DNA from: Phaeobacter sp. 11ANDIMAR09
GTDB taxonomy: Bacteria > Pseudomonadota > Alphaproteobacteria > Rhodobacterales > Rhodobacteraceae
Length of the DNA stretch: 64,000 nt
Direction: 5' to 3'
NCBI RefSeq assembly: GCF_001294455.1
Contig: NZ_LIKT01000006.1
Location: forward strand, 161,645 to 225,644
Part shown: positions 37,734 through 45,862 of the stretch, in pieces
Numbering within the stretch: the first letter of the stretch is position 1
How the letters are laid out: each line of letters starts with the position of its first letter
Translations under genes and position numbers: made by a program
The notes under the pieces: model-generated
What the model was told of the DNA's origin: nothing
What the model saw: only the letters and a program-made list of their open reading frames with translations
Database searches by the model: none

Positions 37734-38215
37734 CCTCGCCGTTCCAGGGATCAGGGGCTCCAAATCCACCCCGGTCTTGTGGCGGGGAGCCCTGATCGGC
37801 TCGATGAGAGCCGCGCGTTTGACTGTGGAGGCTGTGATCCCCGGTCCGGTCCTGCGGTCATAGGGGGGCAGATGGGGCCTTTCGAGTTTTAAACCTCAAA
37901 TATTCTGTTTTGCGATTATTTTTGTTTTGACTGCAGCGTAGAGTTGATTTTATTTCCCTGCTGCGTAGTATCTCCCAAATTGAGACTGCAGTTTCTTGAA
38001 ATCTGTGACCTATGTCGACGGCTTGGGAATTTGGCCTATTGTGGCCTTTACGCGCTGTCTGCGCAGCGATCTTTTGAATTTGTGTCTGGTGGGCATTTAA
38101 AGTGTTTGGTGGCTTTGGGTCACCCTTGACGATCCCGGGATGTTGAATGCGGTAATCGCCCCTTCATCTTTGGCGTGATGTCTGCCTTGTGCGTTTGTAA
38201 TGGTGGTAAAACGGA
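37734..38215. other. Intergenic region with a bulged inverted repeat
   Basis: About 480 bp without a gene. Near its start is GATCAGGGGCTCC (37749-37761) facing GGAGCCCTGATC (37786-37797), a long stem with one bulged base and no T-tract. A smaller CGCTG/CAGCG hairpin is near 38053-38068. The rest becomes AT-richer toward 37900-37960. I see no RNA gene or convincing promoter boxes. Confidence 0.5.
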
Positions 38216-39967
38216 TTGGTAAATCTGCAACGAGAAAATCTGCCATCGAGGGAACAGATTGTTGCGGCAATCTATGAAACCGTTTTGCGGCCTCAGCTCT
38301 TTGACCGCTTTAGTTCACAGCAACAGATGGACTCCTTTTCCAGCGCAAAGCGCATCTCTGCTGGCGCCAGGCCCGTTTTCGAAGCGCCGGAACTGCAGGC
38401 TCATTTTGCCAGAGCTTTGGACATTCTGGAACACCAGTGGAATGAGATGGGGCGGCCGAGCCCAGCGGCGATCTGCGCGGATCCTGTTGTTCCCGGTTGG
38501 GAAAGCAACACCACGAAGGAAAGTGATTTCTGGGTTCTGCTTTCCCCCGCAGGAGAGGTGCTGCAACAGCCTAGAGCATGGTCCCGGGCCGGTGCGGAGC
38601 AGTCGATTGTGGCACGGGAGAGCCTTGCTTGGCTGGCGCAGGCAAGAGGGCCTACGGGAGATTGGCGGGCTTTTGTCGATCGAATTGAAGCGCAGAACTT
38701 TTCTTGGCAGGATATTTTGGTTCTTGAAACCTCCCTGCCGAACAAGAGGTTTTTGTGCCGCCCCATCTGGCAGGGGGGGGCAGCTGGGGCGCCTGTTGCG
38801 ATCTCGGTCGAGCTAATGGAGGTCGCTTGGCCCTTGACTGCCAGTGCCTTCATCGCAAAGACCTTTGGCCTCGACACGCAGGAGGTCGAGCTATTGCGCA
38901 CCGCAGTGCTTGGCATCAGCCCAGAGGTCGGGCGGGGGCAGGGCCTGGGCAGCATTGCCGCCAGGGCTGGCGCACCAGGCGCGGCCGAGCTTGTCCGGCT
39001 TGTGGGTTTTTTGTTGCAGGAACACGCCAATGATCTGGCGATCGCCCAGGGGCAGGTTTTGCCTCCCAGTGCCATGATTTGTGACCGCACCGGACGCGAG
39101 ACCCAATACTTCAGGCTTGGGGCTGACACCGGGCAGCCAGTCATCTTTGTGCATGGCATGATGGATGGGATTGCCGGGGTGCAACACCTGCAGCCGTTGC
39201 TGCGGAATCGCGGCTTTCGCGTCTATGCGCCGTTGCGTGGCGGCTATGGCGCCTCGGCTCCGCCCCCAACGGAACACCAGCAGATCGACGCTTTTGTGGC
39301 GCAGGTTGATGCTCTGATCGAGCAGGAAAACCTGCAAAAACCGCTGCTTCTGGGGCATCGAAGCGGCGTCATCTTTGCAAGAGCCGCGGCCCTGCGTCTG
39401 CGCGGGCGGATTGGCGGTTTGGTAGGCGCAGCGGCAACGCCGCCACTGAAGCAGACCCGAGACTATCGCAGTCTGCATCGGTTTCACCGCGCGCTAGCGC
39501 TTTGCGCGCGCTTTGCCCCCCCTCTTGTGCCGATGGTCCTGAAGGGCTGGTATCGATCCATTCAGCGTCAGGGGGCTTCGGCATTGGTCCAAAGCCAGGC
39601 GCGCCCGGGCAGCTGGGGCTGGCGGCAAATTCACCAGATGGAGCTGGACGCGCTGCTTTCTCTTAGCCTCTCCTTGATGATGGAGCAGGGCGGGAAGGGG
39701 GTTTTGACGGATCTCAAGCTGACTTCCAAGGATTGGCGGGATCAGATGATCGGCCATGCCGGTAAGTCGATCTACCTTTGTGGCTCAGAGGATGCCCTGG
39801 CCCGGCAAAAAGGGCTCTACCCGCAGGCTCTGGGGGCTGAGAGGGTTCAGTTTCGCATCTCTACGGGGGCGGGAGATGTCCTGCTCTATGTCTGCCCAGA
39901 GCTGGTCCTGGAGGCGCTTGAGGATTTGTCATTGACCCAAAACCCCGAAATCAGACGGGTCTGTTAG
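38216..39967 (+). CDS. LuxR-HTH-like / alpha-beta hydrolase fusion protein
   Basis: 583 aa with a TTG start at 38216 (an in-frame stop lies just upstream; the first ATG is codon 38). Residues ~1-200 look like a PAS-like sensory region, ~208-268 (TASAFIAKTFGLDTQEVELL followed by GQGLGSIAARAGAPG) resemble a degenerate LuxR-type HTH, and ~305-570 are an alpha/beta-hydrolase (VIFVHGMMDGIAGVQ, RVYAPLRGGYGAS). The nucleophile elbow reads G380-H-R-S-G384, with Arg382 where Ser should be, so classical esterase chemistry is doubtful. I infer a regulator that uses the hydrolase fold to bind a ligand. Preceded by a long AT-rich intergenic region. Confidence 0.7.
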   Translation: MVNLQRENLPSREQIVAAIYETVLRPQLFDRFSSQQQMDSFSSAKRISAGARPVFEAPELQAHFARALDILEHQWNEMGRPSPAAICADPVVPGWESNTTKESDFWVLLSPAGEVLQQPRAWSRAGAEQSIVARESLAWLAQARGPTGDWRAFVDRIEAQNFSWQDILVLETSLPNKRFLCRPIWQGGAAGAPVAISVELMEVAWPLTASAFIAKTFGLDTQEVELLRTAVLGISPEVGRGQGLGSIAARAGAPGAAELVRLVGFLLQEHANDLAIAQGQVLPPSAMICDRTGRETQYFRLGADTGQPVIFVHGMMDGIAGVQHLQPLLRNRGFRVYAPLRGGYGASAPPPTEHQQIDAFVAQVDALIEQENLQKPLLLGHRSGVIFARAAALRLRGRIGGLVGAAATPPLKQTRDYRSLHRFHRALALCARFAPPLVPMVLKGWYRSIQRQGASALVQSQARPGSWGWRQIHQMELDALLSLSLSLMMEQGGKGVLTDLKLTSKDWRDQMIGHAGKSIYLCGSEDALARQKGLYPQALGAERVQFRISTGAGDVLLYVCPELVLEALEDLSLTQNPEIRRVC

Positions 39968-40085
39968 GCATGGGTTGGGGCAGGGCGCCAGGCAGGAACT
40001 GAGCGGACTTGGAGGGCTACAGGGGCTCAACGATGGATGGGGGGGGGGAGATCCGCGCGGTGGCGGCTCTGCGGCGTTTCGGCTG

Positions 40086-40745
40086 TCAGTCGATCTCTGC
40101 GGCAAAGACTTCATAAAAGCTGCGTTTGAGGGCGACATCCACATCCGCCAGAGAAACGGGCAGGCCAAGATCAACAAGGCTGGTGACACCATGTTCCTGA
40201 ATGCCACAGGGCACAATGCCGCCAAAGTGATCCAGATCGGGTTCAACATTGATCGAAATTCCGTGGAAGCTCACCCATTTCCGCAGTCTGATACCAATTG
40301 CAGCGATCTTGTCTTCCGTCAGGCTGCCATCGGCCCTGCGGGGTTTGTCCGGGCGCTCGATCCAGACGCCGACCCGCCCGGTCCTGATATGTCCTGTGAG
40401 ATTGAATTCGGCCAGGGCTGCAATCACCCAGGTCTCCAACTCCTGAACAAACCGGCGCACGTCGTGACCGCGTTTGGCGACATTCAGCATGACATAGACC
40501 ACCCGCTGGCCGGGGCCATGATAGGTATATTGGCCGCCGCGTTTGGACGGATAAACAGGAAAGCGGTCCGGATCTGTCAGGTCTTCGATCTTGGCCGAGG
40601 TTCCCGCCGTGTAGAGCGGCGGATGCTCCAGGAGCCAGATACATTCTGCAGCTTCGCCTGCGGCAATTGCAGCGGCGCGTGTTTCCATAAAGGAAACGGC
40701 ACTATCGTAGTCCACCAGAGCGTCTGACGTGATCCATTCTACCAT
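40086..40745 (-). CDS. lipB: Octanoyl-(acyl-carrier-protein):protein N-octanoyltransferase
   Basis: 219 aa from the ATG at 40745. Signatures: [40 protein letters not shown] and the catalytic Cys in [13 protein letters not shown]; the Lys partner is in [15 protein letters not shown]. It transfers octanoate from ACP to lipoyl domains, the first step of lipoate attachment to PDH, OGDH and GCV complexes. Cytoplasmic. Divergent from the caspase-like gene (126 bp apart) and convergent with the LuxR/hydrolase fusion. Confidence 0.96.
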   Translation of the reverse strand: MVEWITSDALVDYDSAVSFMETRAAAIAAGEAAECIWLLEHPPLYTAGTSAKIEDLTDPDRFPVYPSKRGGQYTYHGPGQRVVYVMLNVAKRGHDVRRFVQELETWVIAALAEFNLTGHIRTGRVGVWIERPDKPRRADGSLTEDKIAAIGIRLRKWVSFHGISINVEPDLDHFGGIVPCGIQEHGVTSLVDLGLPVSLADVDVALKRSFYEVFAAEID

Positions 40746-40871
40746 CAAAGATCCCGCCATTCAGGTGAGGCATGTTGCCTTAAAGGTGATTTTTTGTCGA
40801 AATGACTCGTGCAAAAGACGCGAGCTGCGCTAGGCTGATTCCATTCTGCGTGTTTTATAAAGGGGTGTGAC

Positions 40872-42716
40872 ATGTTTTCAAAGTCACTAAAGTCTGTTTT
40901 GGCAGCGGCGGTTTTTTCCACGTCATCGGTGGGGGCCGTAGGGCCCGCAGTTGCAGACAATCTGGGCGCGGCCCTTCTCGGGGGCATTATTGGCGGCGCC
41001 ATCGTGAACGGGAGCAACCGCAACAGACGCGCCACCACCCGACGTTCCACCGGCAATTCAGCCGCCAGGACTCAGAACCGGGAAACGCAGACCTCGTTGA
41101 ATTACTTTGGTTTCCCAGCTGGGTCGCCCGACGGGGTTATGGGGCGAAAATCGCGCGCCGCCATCAGCCAATATCAGGCCTATATGGGATACCCGTCCAC
41201 GGGACAGCTGACTGAATATGAGCGCGGCTTTCTCAATTCATCGCGTCAGCGCGCCCTGGCCAGTGGCTTTCAGGCAACCCAGCAGGCCAATTCACACCCT
41301 GATGGATCCAAAATCCTGTTGAAAATCTACTTGAATGAGCAATTGCAACAGCGCCAGATCCCGCAGCAGCCGGTTCCTACCCAGCAGATGACAGGCGTTG
41401 CGACGACAACAATGGTCGGCGTGCCACAGCAATATGGTCAGCCGATCCAGCCACAGGGTACCTATGCCGGTCAGGCGCCTGTGACACTGCAAACCTACGG
41501 TGTGCAGCCTCAGATGAATGGTCAGCAGATGTTGGGGCAGGGCCAGCAAGTGCCAGCCTATGGAGCTCAGGCGAACCAGGGCCAAGCCTATCAGGGCCAG
41601 CTGCCACAGGGGCAGGCCTATCAGGGGCAGGTGCAACAAGGTCAGCATGCCTATCAGGGTCAGCAGCTGCAGGGACAGCAAGTCTTTCAGGGGCAGGTTT
41701 ATCAGGGGCAACCTATCCAGGGTCAGGCACAGCAGGGACAAATGCCACAGGGCCAGCTGGTGCAGGGCCAGACGTTCCAGGGACAGACCTACCAGGGACA
41801 GCAGCAAAATCAGCAATTTCAGGGGCAGACCTATCAGGGGCAAGTGGCTCCACAGCCCGCCGTTCGGCAGCCGGCAGCTCCGCAGGGGGTCGCCGTTGCG
41901 GCGCTCAGCTCATCTGCGGCTGCTGCGGTGACAGCTGCAGTGGCTGAACCAGAGCCGAGCCAGAATCTCTACACCGGCCCACAGATCCAGCGCCGCGCTC
42001 TGGTGATCGGCGTGGATGGCTATGAGAACCTGGAATCCCTGCAGAAGGCCCGCAACGATGCATTGGCCGTGAGCAATGCTCTGGTCGATCTCGGCTTCGA
42101 CGTCATGACGCTCTATGACGCCGGCCGCCGTGACATCAACAGCGCCGTTTCAACCATGGCGGGGCAGATCGAACCTGGGGATGAGGTCCTGTTCTACTTT
42201 GCCGGCCATGGCATCGAGGTGGATGGGCGCAACTACCTGCTGCCCTCGGATGTGCCGGTGGTGAACTATGGCGATGAAAGCTTCCTGACAGGGGAGAGCA
42301 TCCCCGCGGGCCGCATTCTGGACACCTTCCAGCGCCGGGGCGCCCGGACCACCGTGATGGTTCTGGATGCCTGCCGCAATAATCCCTTTGCGCAGGATGG
42401 CCAACGCGCCGTTGGTGGTGCCCGGGGATTGGTTCGGATGGATCCGCCGGAAGGGGCCTTTATTCTCTATTCCGCTGGGGCCGGCCAAACAGCCCTGGAT
42501 CGTTTGTCGGATGATGACGAGAACCCCAATTCGGTCTTTACCCGGGCCTTGCTGCCACGGCTTCAAGAGCCGGGCATGTCTCTGCATGATCTGGCCAAGC
42601 AGGTGCGTCGGGATGTGCAAAAACTGGCCTCTACCGTGAATCACGAGCAATTCCCGGCCTATTATGACCAGATGTCCGGGGACCTGTTCCTGTCGTCGCA
42701 AATGGCGGATCAGTAA
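40872..42716 (+). CDS. Secreted caspase-family (C14) protein with peptidoglycan-binding-like domain and QGQ repeats
   Basis: 614 aa. Signal peptide ~1-35 (LKSVLAAAVFSTSSVG; mature from about VADNLGA). Residues ~45-65 contain a basic Asn/Arg/Thr-rich patch, ~75-130 a PG-binding-1-like segment (NYFGFPAGSPDGVMGRKSRA), ~155-340 a Gln-rich tandem-repeat region, and ~373-610 a caspase p20-like domain starting RRALVIGVDGYENL with catalytic His446 (FYFAGHGIEVDG) and Cys501 (VLDACRNNPF). Such orthocaspases cut after basic residues. This one should work outside the inner membrane. Predates the island: it lies left of the tRNA. Activity and target unknown. Confidence 0.85.
   Translation: MFSKSLKSVLAAAVFSTSSVGAVGPAVADNLGAALLGGIIGGAIVNGSNRNRRATTRRSTGNSAARTQNRETQTSLNYFGFPAGSPDGVMGRKSRAAISQYQAYMGYPSTGQLTEYERGFLNSSRQRALASGFQATQQANSHPDGSKILLKIYLNEQLQQRQIPQQPVPTQQMTGVATTTMVGVPQQYGQPIQPQGTYAGQAPVTLQTYGVQPQMNGQQMLGQGQQVPAYGAQANQGQAYQGQLPQGQAYQGQVQQGQHAYQGQQLQGQQVFQGQVYQGQPIQGQAQQGQMPQGQLVQGQTFQGQTYQGQQQNQQFQGQTYQGQVAPQPAVRQPAAPQGVAVAALSSSAAAAVTAAVAEPEPSQNLYTGPQIQRRALVIGVDGYENLESLQKARNDALAVSNALVDLGFDVMTLYDAGRRDINSAVSTMAGQIEPGDEVLFYFAGHGIEVDGRNYLLPSDVPVVNYGDESFLTGESIPAGRILDTFQRRGARTTVMVLDACRNNPFAQDGQRAVGGARGLVRMDPPEGAFILYSAGAGQTALDRLSDDDENPNSVFTRALLPRLQEPGMSLHDLAKQVRRDVQKLASTVNHEQFPAYYDQMSGDLFLSSQMADQ
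41571..41850 (+). repeat. In-gene tandem repeat coding for QGQ units
   Basis: About 17 imperfect 12-18 bp units containing CAGGGxCAG, encoding x-Q-G-Q-x-x (AYQGQ, VYQGQ, TFQGQ). Unit lengths stay in multiples of three so the frame is preserved. It forms the Gln/Gly-rich linker before the caspase domain and is the kind of sequence that changes copy number by slippage. Confidence 0.85.
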
Positions 42717-42728
42717 CAGTTTTCTCTT

Positions 42729-44507
42729 TCAGCGGTGAGGGTAATTTTTCGGGGGAGTGGGCCTGTGCCACGCCCCTGAACGCCCCGCGAAATTGAGCAT
42801 ATCTTTTGTGTGTCGGGGGGAGATCATGAAAACGCACTTTCTTTGATTTTGCCTCTTCACATCTCGCCATGGCTCGTCTAATACCGCGTCACCAAGCCTA
42901 GACAGTGCGGTCGTGGCGGAATTGGTAGACGCGCAGCGTTGAGGTCGCTGTGGGGTAACACCCGTGGAAGTTCGAGTCTTCTCGACCGCACCATTACTAT
43001 TTTCCCTATACTGAAACACCCTTAACGCCTTGAATGGTATGGCTATTTCGGGTGTTCTAGCTCCCTCAATCCGATGGTATGCGAAACGGTCTACAAAGGC
43101 CAACCTAAGCAGTATTCTGCGCAGAGTGATATTTCCGCTATCCCATAGTTTCCAAGGGTTTGCGAGAAACTGGAGTGAGTGTTCTAGCATCTCTTCCAGT
43201 CTTCCCTGTTTTGGTGCGTGATGGATCAGAGAATCTTGCAATCTGACCTTGGATTTCTCCAATCTTGCGATCTTTTCCTCATAGGCGCCGATCACAGAGT
43301 CATTGGTCGCGTTGATGATCCGCGCCAGCAATGAATCGATCTGCTTTTCAGCCTCAGTGATTTGCCGTTTGACGGACGCCTTCGACTTTTTCATCTGTTC
43401 TGATCTGCCATTCCACGCTGCATGGAACATGGTTTTTGCCATAGCAAACATTGTCGGGCTGGGCTCCAAAGTTTTGATGACCTCGCCAAATGCACCTTCC
43501 ACTTTGTCACGCGGGATGGATTTGCCGTAGCTGGCGCACCCCTTGGTCTGACACAGATAGTATGGATAATGCTTGTACTTGCCTTTGGACCATGAAGAGC
43601 GCAGCGGCACATTGCAGTCTCCGCAGGTCACGAAGCCGCGTAACGCGAAGCTTTCGCCGATGTTTTTGCGCGCGGGAGCCAAGGCAGTCCCCTTCAGGCG
43701 TTTCTGTGCCTTGTCGAAGGTCTCTAGCGAGATCAAGGGTTGGTGCTGCCCCTTGAGCCAGTTCAGGCCATAGGTCTCGCTACAGATGTAGCCTGCAAAG
43801 AGCGGCTGGTTCAAAATGTCGGTGACGCGCTGCTGCTTGACCTCACCGTGTTTGCTGCGCGGGAAATCGGGATGGACTTCAAAGAACCTTTTTACTTCCG
43901 CCTGCGTTTGGAAGCGCCCCGAAGCAAAGCCTTCAAAGGCGTCGCGCACGAGGCTGGCCAGTGGTTCGTCAGCGATCAGCAACTTGCCATGTCCTTTCAC
44001 GGTCTTGTAGCGATAGCCCACAGGGGCGTTGTGCACCCAGTACCCTGACTGCATGCGGGCTTTCATCTTCTGCGCTACCTGACGACCGTTTTGTTTGCGC
44101 TCCAACGCGCCTTGGGCGGCCATGATGGTTTCGATGAACTCACCTTCTGGCGTGTCGTCAAACTTGAAGTTCAGGCACTCAATGGTTGCGTCCCGCTTGC
44201 GGAAGGCTTCGCGCAGGTCGAGGTGGAACCGTGTGTCACGGGCAAAGCGTTTGAGATCGTCAAAGATCACCACGAACTTCTGATCTGGCTGGGCATCAAG
44301 GAATGACAGCAGCGCCATCATTCCCGGACGTTTCATGAAATCCCCGCCGCCTGTGATCGTATCGGGAAAGACAGCGGCAACCTCGTAACCCTTGTTCGCG
44401 GCGAACTCACGGCATCGGGTTTCCTGAGATTGAAGCCCGTGGCCTTCAGCTTCTTGTGCCCGTGATGAGACACGGCAGTAGATGAGTGCTTGTTGTTTTG
44501 CTGTCAT
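42729..44507 (-). CDS. Large serine recombinase (site-specific integrase) reading through tRNA-Leu
   Basis: 592 aa from the ATG at 44507. Resolvase-type catalytic domain at the N terminus with the Ser nucleophile in YCRVSSRAQEAEG and Arg in FDDLKRFARDTR; a recombinase domain (NAPVGYRYKTVKG); a zinc-ribbon (TCGDCNVPLRS, LCQTKGCASYG) and a coiled coil (~385-430). Residues to ~505 are element-encoded; beyond that the frame runs antisense through tRNA-Leu (GAVEKTRTSTGVTPQRPQRC is its translation) and into chromosomal DNA to 42729. It inserts and excises the element. TGATG overlap with the preceding small gene. Confidence 0.9.
   Translation of the reverse strand: MTAKQQALIYCRVSSRAQEAEGHGLQSQETRCREFAANKGYEVAAVFPDTITGGGDFMKRPGMMALLSFLDAQPDQKFVVIFDDLKRFARDTRFHLDLREAFRKRDATIECLNFKFDDTPEGEFIETIMAAQGALERKQNGRQVAQKMKARMQSGYWVHNAPVGYRYKTVKGHGKLLIADEPLASLVRDAFEGFASGRFQTQAEVKRFFEVHPDFPRSKHGEVKQQRVTDILNQPLFAGYICSETYGLNWLKGQHQPLISLETFDKAQKRLKGTALAPARKNIGESFALRGFVTCGDCNVPLRSSWSKGKYKHYPYYLCQTKGCASYGKSIPRDKVEGAFGEVIKTLEPSPTMFAMAKTMFHAAWNGRSEQMKKSKASVKRQITEAEKQIDSLLARIINATNDSVIGAYEEKIARLEKSKVRLQDSLIHHAPKQGRLEEMLEHSLQFLANPWKLWDSGNITLRRILLRLAFVDRFAYHRIEGARTPEIAIPFKALRVFQYRENSNGAVEKTRTSTGVTPQRPQRCASTNSATTALSRLGDAVLDEPWRDVKRQNQRKCVFMISPRHTKDMLNFAGRSGAWHRPTPPKNYPHR
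42907..42993 (+). tRNA. tRNA-Leu (anticodon GAG)
   Basis: Acceptor stem GCGGTCG / CGACCGC closes perfectly, anticodon stem CAGCG / CGCTG carries the loop TTGAGGT with anticodon GAG (reads CUC/CUU), a long variable arm typical of tRNA-Leu follows (TGGGGTAACACCCGT), the T-loop is GTTCGAGTC and the 3' CCA is encoded (42991-42993). Complete, apparently functional. Its 3' end is the left edge of the mobile element. Confidence 0.95.
42970..42993. other. Putative attachment site (attL) at the 3' end of tRNA-Leu
   Basis: The recombinase operon begins directly next to the tRNA 3' end and the sequence character changes here from chromosome to element. The T-arm and acceptor 3' half is the usual crossover region for tRNA-targeting elements. 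The second copy (attR) is not found in the window and must lie beyond 64000. The exact core is not defined by one copy. Confidence 0.55.
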
Positions 44508-44827
44508 CAAAGACTCCCTTCCCGTTGCCCGCTTTCCTGCGGGGCTGCTGCTTGTTCAAATTTTGATACGGTATTGTTCAAGTTTAGCACATCAGCGGCA
44601 GGCAATTCAGCCAAAGAGATGTCTTGTCCACAGACCTGTTGGATGGGGTGAATGCCAAAGCCCAAATCAACAAAGCTGACCATGATCGACCACAGGGCTT
44701 CGATCAACTCGCGCTTTTGCTCTTCGGAGATGTCCTCATTCTCAAGAAACGGCAGATAGGCGTCCCAGTCGATGCTCAGGCGCGGCGGAGCGGTCTCGGG
44801 GTTAAATTCAGGGGGAATGTCGGTCAT
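44507..44827 (-). CDS. Small acidic partner protein upstream of the recombinase
   Basis: 106 aa from the ATG at 44827 (MTDIPPEFNPETAPPRLSID); in-frame codons upstream look non-coding. Acidic, soluble, with a helical segment SEEQKRELIEALWSIMVSFV and a closing DVLNLNNTVSKFEQAAAPQE. Its stop overlaps the recombinase ATG (TGATG), so the two are made together; I infer an accessory or directionality role, as with other two-gene serine recombinase operons, but no known excisionase motif or HTH is visible. Confidence 0.75.
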   Translation of the reverse strand: MTDIPPEFNPETAPPRLSIDWDAYLPFLENEDISEEQKRELIEALWSIMVSFVDLGFGIHPIQQVCGQDISLAELPAADVLNLNNTVSKFEQAAAPQESGQREGSL

Positions 44828-45034
44828 GGCCTCGTCTTTCTGCCTCTTGGCGTTTTTCTGTTTTGGGGATCTCCTTTTTTGAACCTTCACCATGAAGGAA
44901 CATAAGTGGAACATCATAGGATAAAATTCCCAGAACCCAAAGCAGATTTTTGAATGTGTAGCGGTTGGTAGCCTCAGATTAGGCTGGCCATACGCGCGCG
45001 ACACGAGGCAGAGTGCGGGTATAAACAGGTATTA

Positions 45035-45775
45035 ATGTTCGGGAATTTTCTTGTGGATATTGATTGGCTGAAGGCCAGCGAAGACCAACGCAAGCAGCTC
45101 TATGTGGCGACGCGTGCCGTCGCAGATGCAGGCAGCACAACGGTTGAAGAGATCATGGACGTCGCCCTTGGCCGCAAGGCGCTGATGGGCACGGACTACC
45201 TGTCCACCTTCCGCAGGGGTAAAATTCGCAAGTCATATGCCAAGTTGATCCATGGCTGGATTGCGGAAAACCACATCGAAATCGCGAACAATATTGCACC
45301 GGGTTTGTTCCCTCTTTCTCATACGGATGCATGGGGGCGGTATCTTGCGGAACATGCCATCCACGGCAGGCTGCGCATCGCGCGATTTGGCAGACAGTCA
45401 TTCGGGCTTGTGCAGCGGAAGAAGGATCAGCCCAAGCCTGATGAAGTTCTCAAGCTGGGGGAAGAATTCTGTTTCCATCTGGACAGCGATATCTACGGCT
45501 ATGCTGTGGCGTTTCAGGAATACAAAGGCACCTTGCATCCGCTACCGTTGGGATCAAACGGGGAGCTACACATGCAAGTTCAAGCTGGTGAGCAAATTCT
45601 GCCAATCAAGGAGGATGGGAAGCCCGACAAACTCACCGAGATGAATGATTTGGGACAACACCTCTTCATCATCTCAGTAGCTAGTCAAATTGCCGAACTG
45701 CCGACGCCAACCAGTCCGAATGAATTTTACGGTTACACTGAAACACACTTGATCAAAGTTGAGATTGTCCCTTAA
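45035..45775 (+). CDS. Unknown 246-aa protein with a possible DUF4384-like C-terminal domain
   Basis: ATG at 45035, divergent from the recombinase operon. Residues ~1-85 are helical and basic (DYLSTFRRGKIRKSYAKLIH), perhaps DNA- or membrane-binding. Residues ~140-235 form a beta-rich segment, GEEFCFHLDSDIYGYAVAFQ followed by MQVQAGEQILPIKEDG, that resembles the DUF4384 sandwich found beside caspase/CHAT-type effectors. The resemblance is by eye only. No signal peptide. It opens the cargo zone and is convergent with the UvrD-like gene, so it may be a separate cargo unit. Confidence 0.6.
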   Translation: MFGNFLVDIDWLKASEDQRKQLYVATRAVADAGSTTVEEIMDVALGRKALMGTDYLSTFRRGKIRKSYAKLIHGWIAENHIEIANNIAPGLFPLSHTDAWGRYLAEHAIHGRLRIARFGRQSFGLVQRKKDQPKPDEVLKLGEEFCFHLDSDIYGYAVAFQEYKGTLHPLPLGSNGELHMQVQAGEQILPIKEDGKPDKLTEMNDLGQHLFIISVASQIAELPTPTSPNEFYGYTETHLIKVEIVP

Positions 45776-45862
45776 TCCCATGAACTTTCAGGCCATGATC
45801 AGGCTTTGTTCACCAGCTGAGCCGAAATGTGGCGGTATCATCTGATGTTGTTCCAAGTACCT

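Noticed and set aside
41292..41843. Leu-rich minus-strand frame resembling a membrane protein
   Set aside because: It is the complement of the CAG-rich QGQ repeat; Leu runs come from CTG on the opposite strand.
41571..41850. Possible CRISPR array
   Set aside because: Repeats are short, imperfect, contiguous and keep reading frame inside the caspase gene; no spacers.
42729..42990. C-terminal domain of the recombinase
   Set aside because: The sequence is the antisense translation of tRNA-Leu and chromosomal DNA, so it is not an evolved domain.
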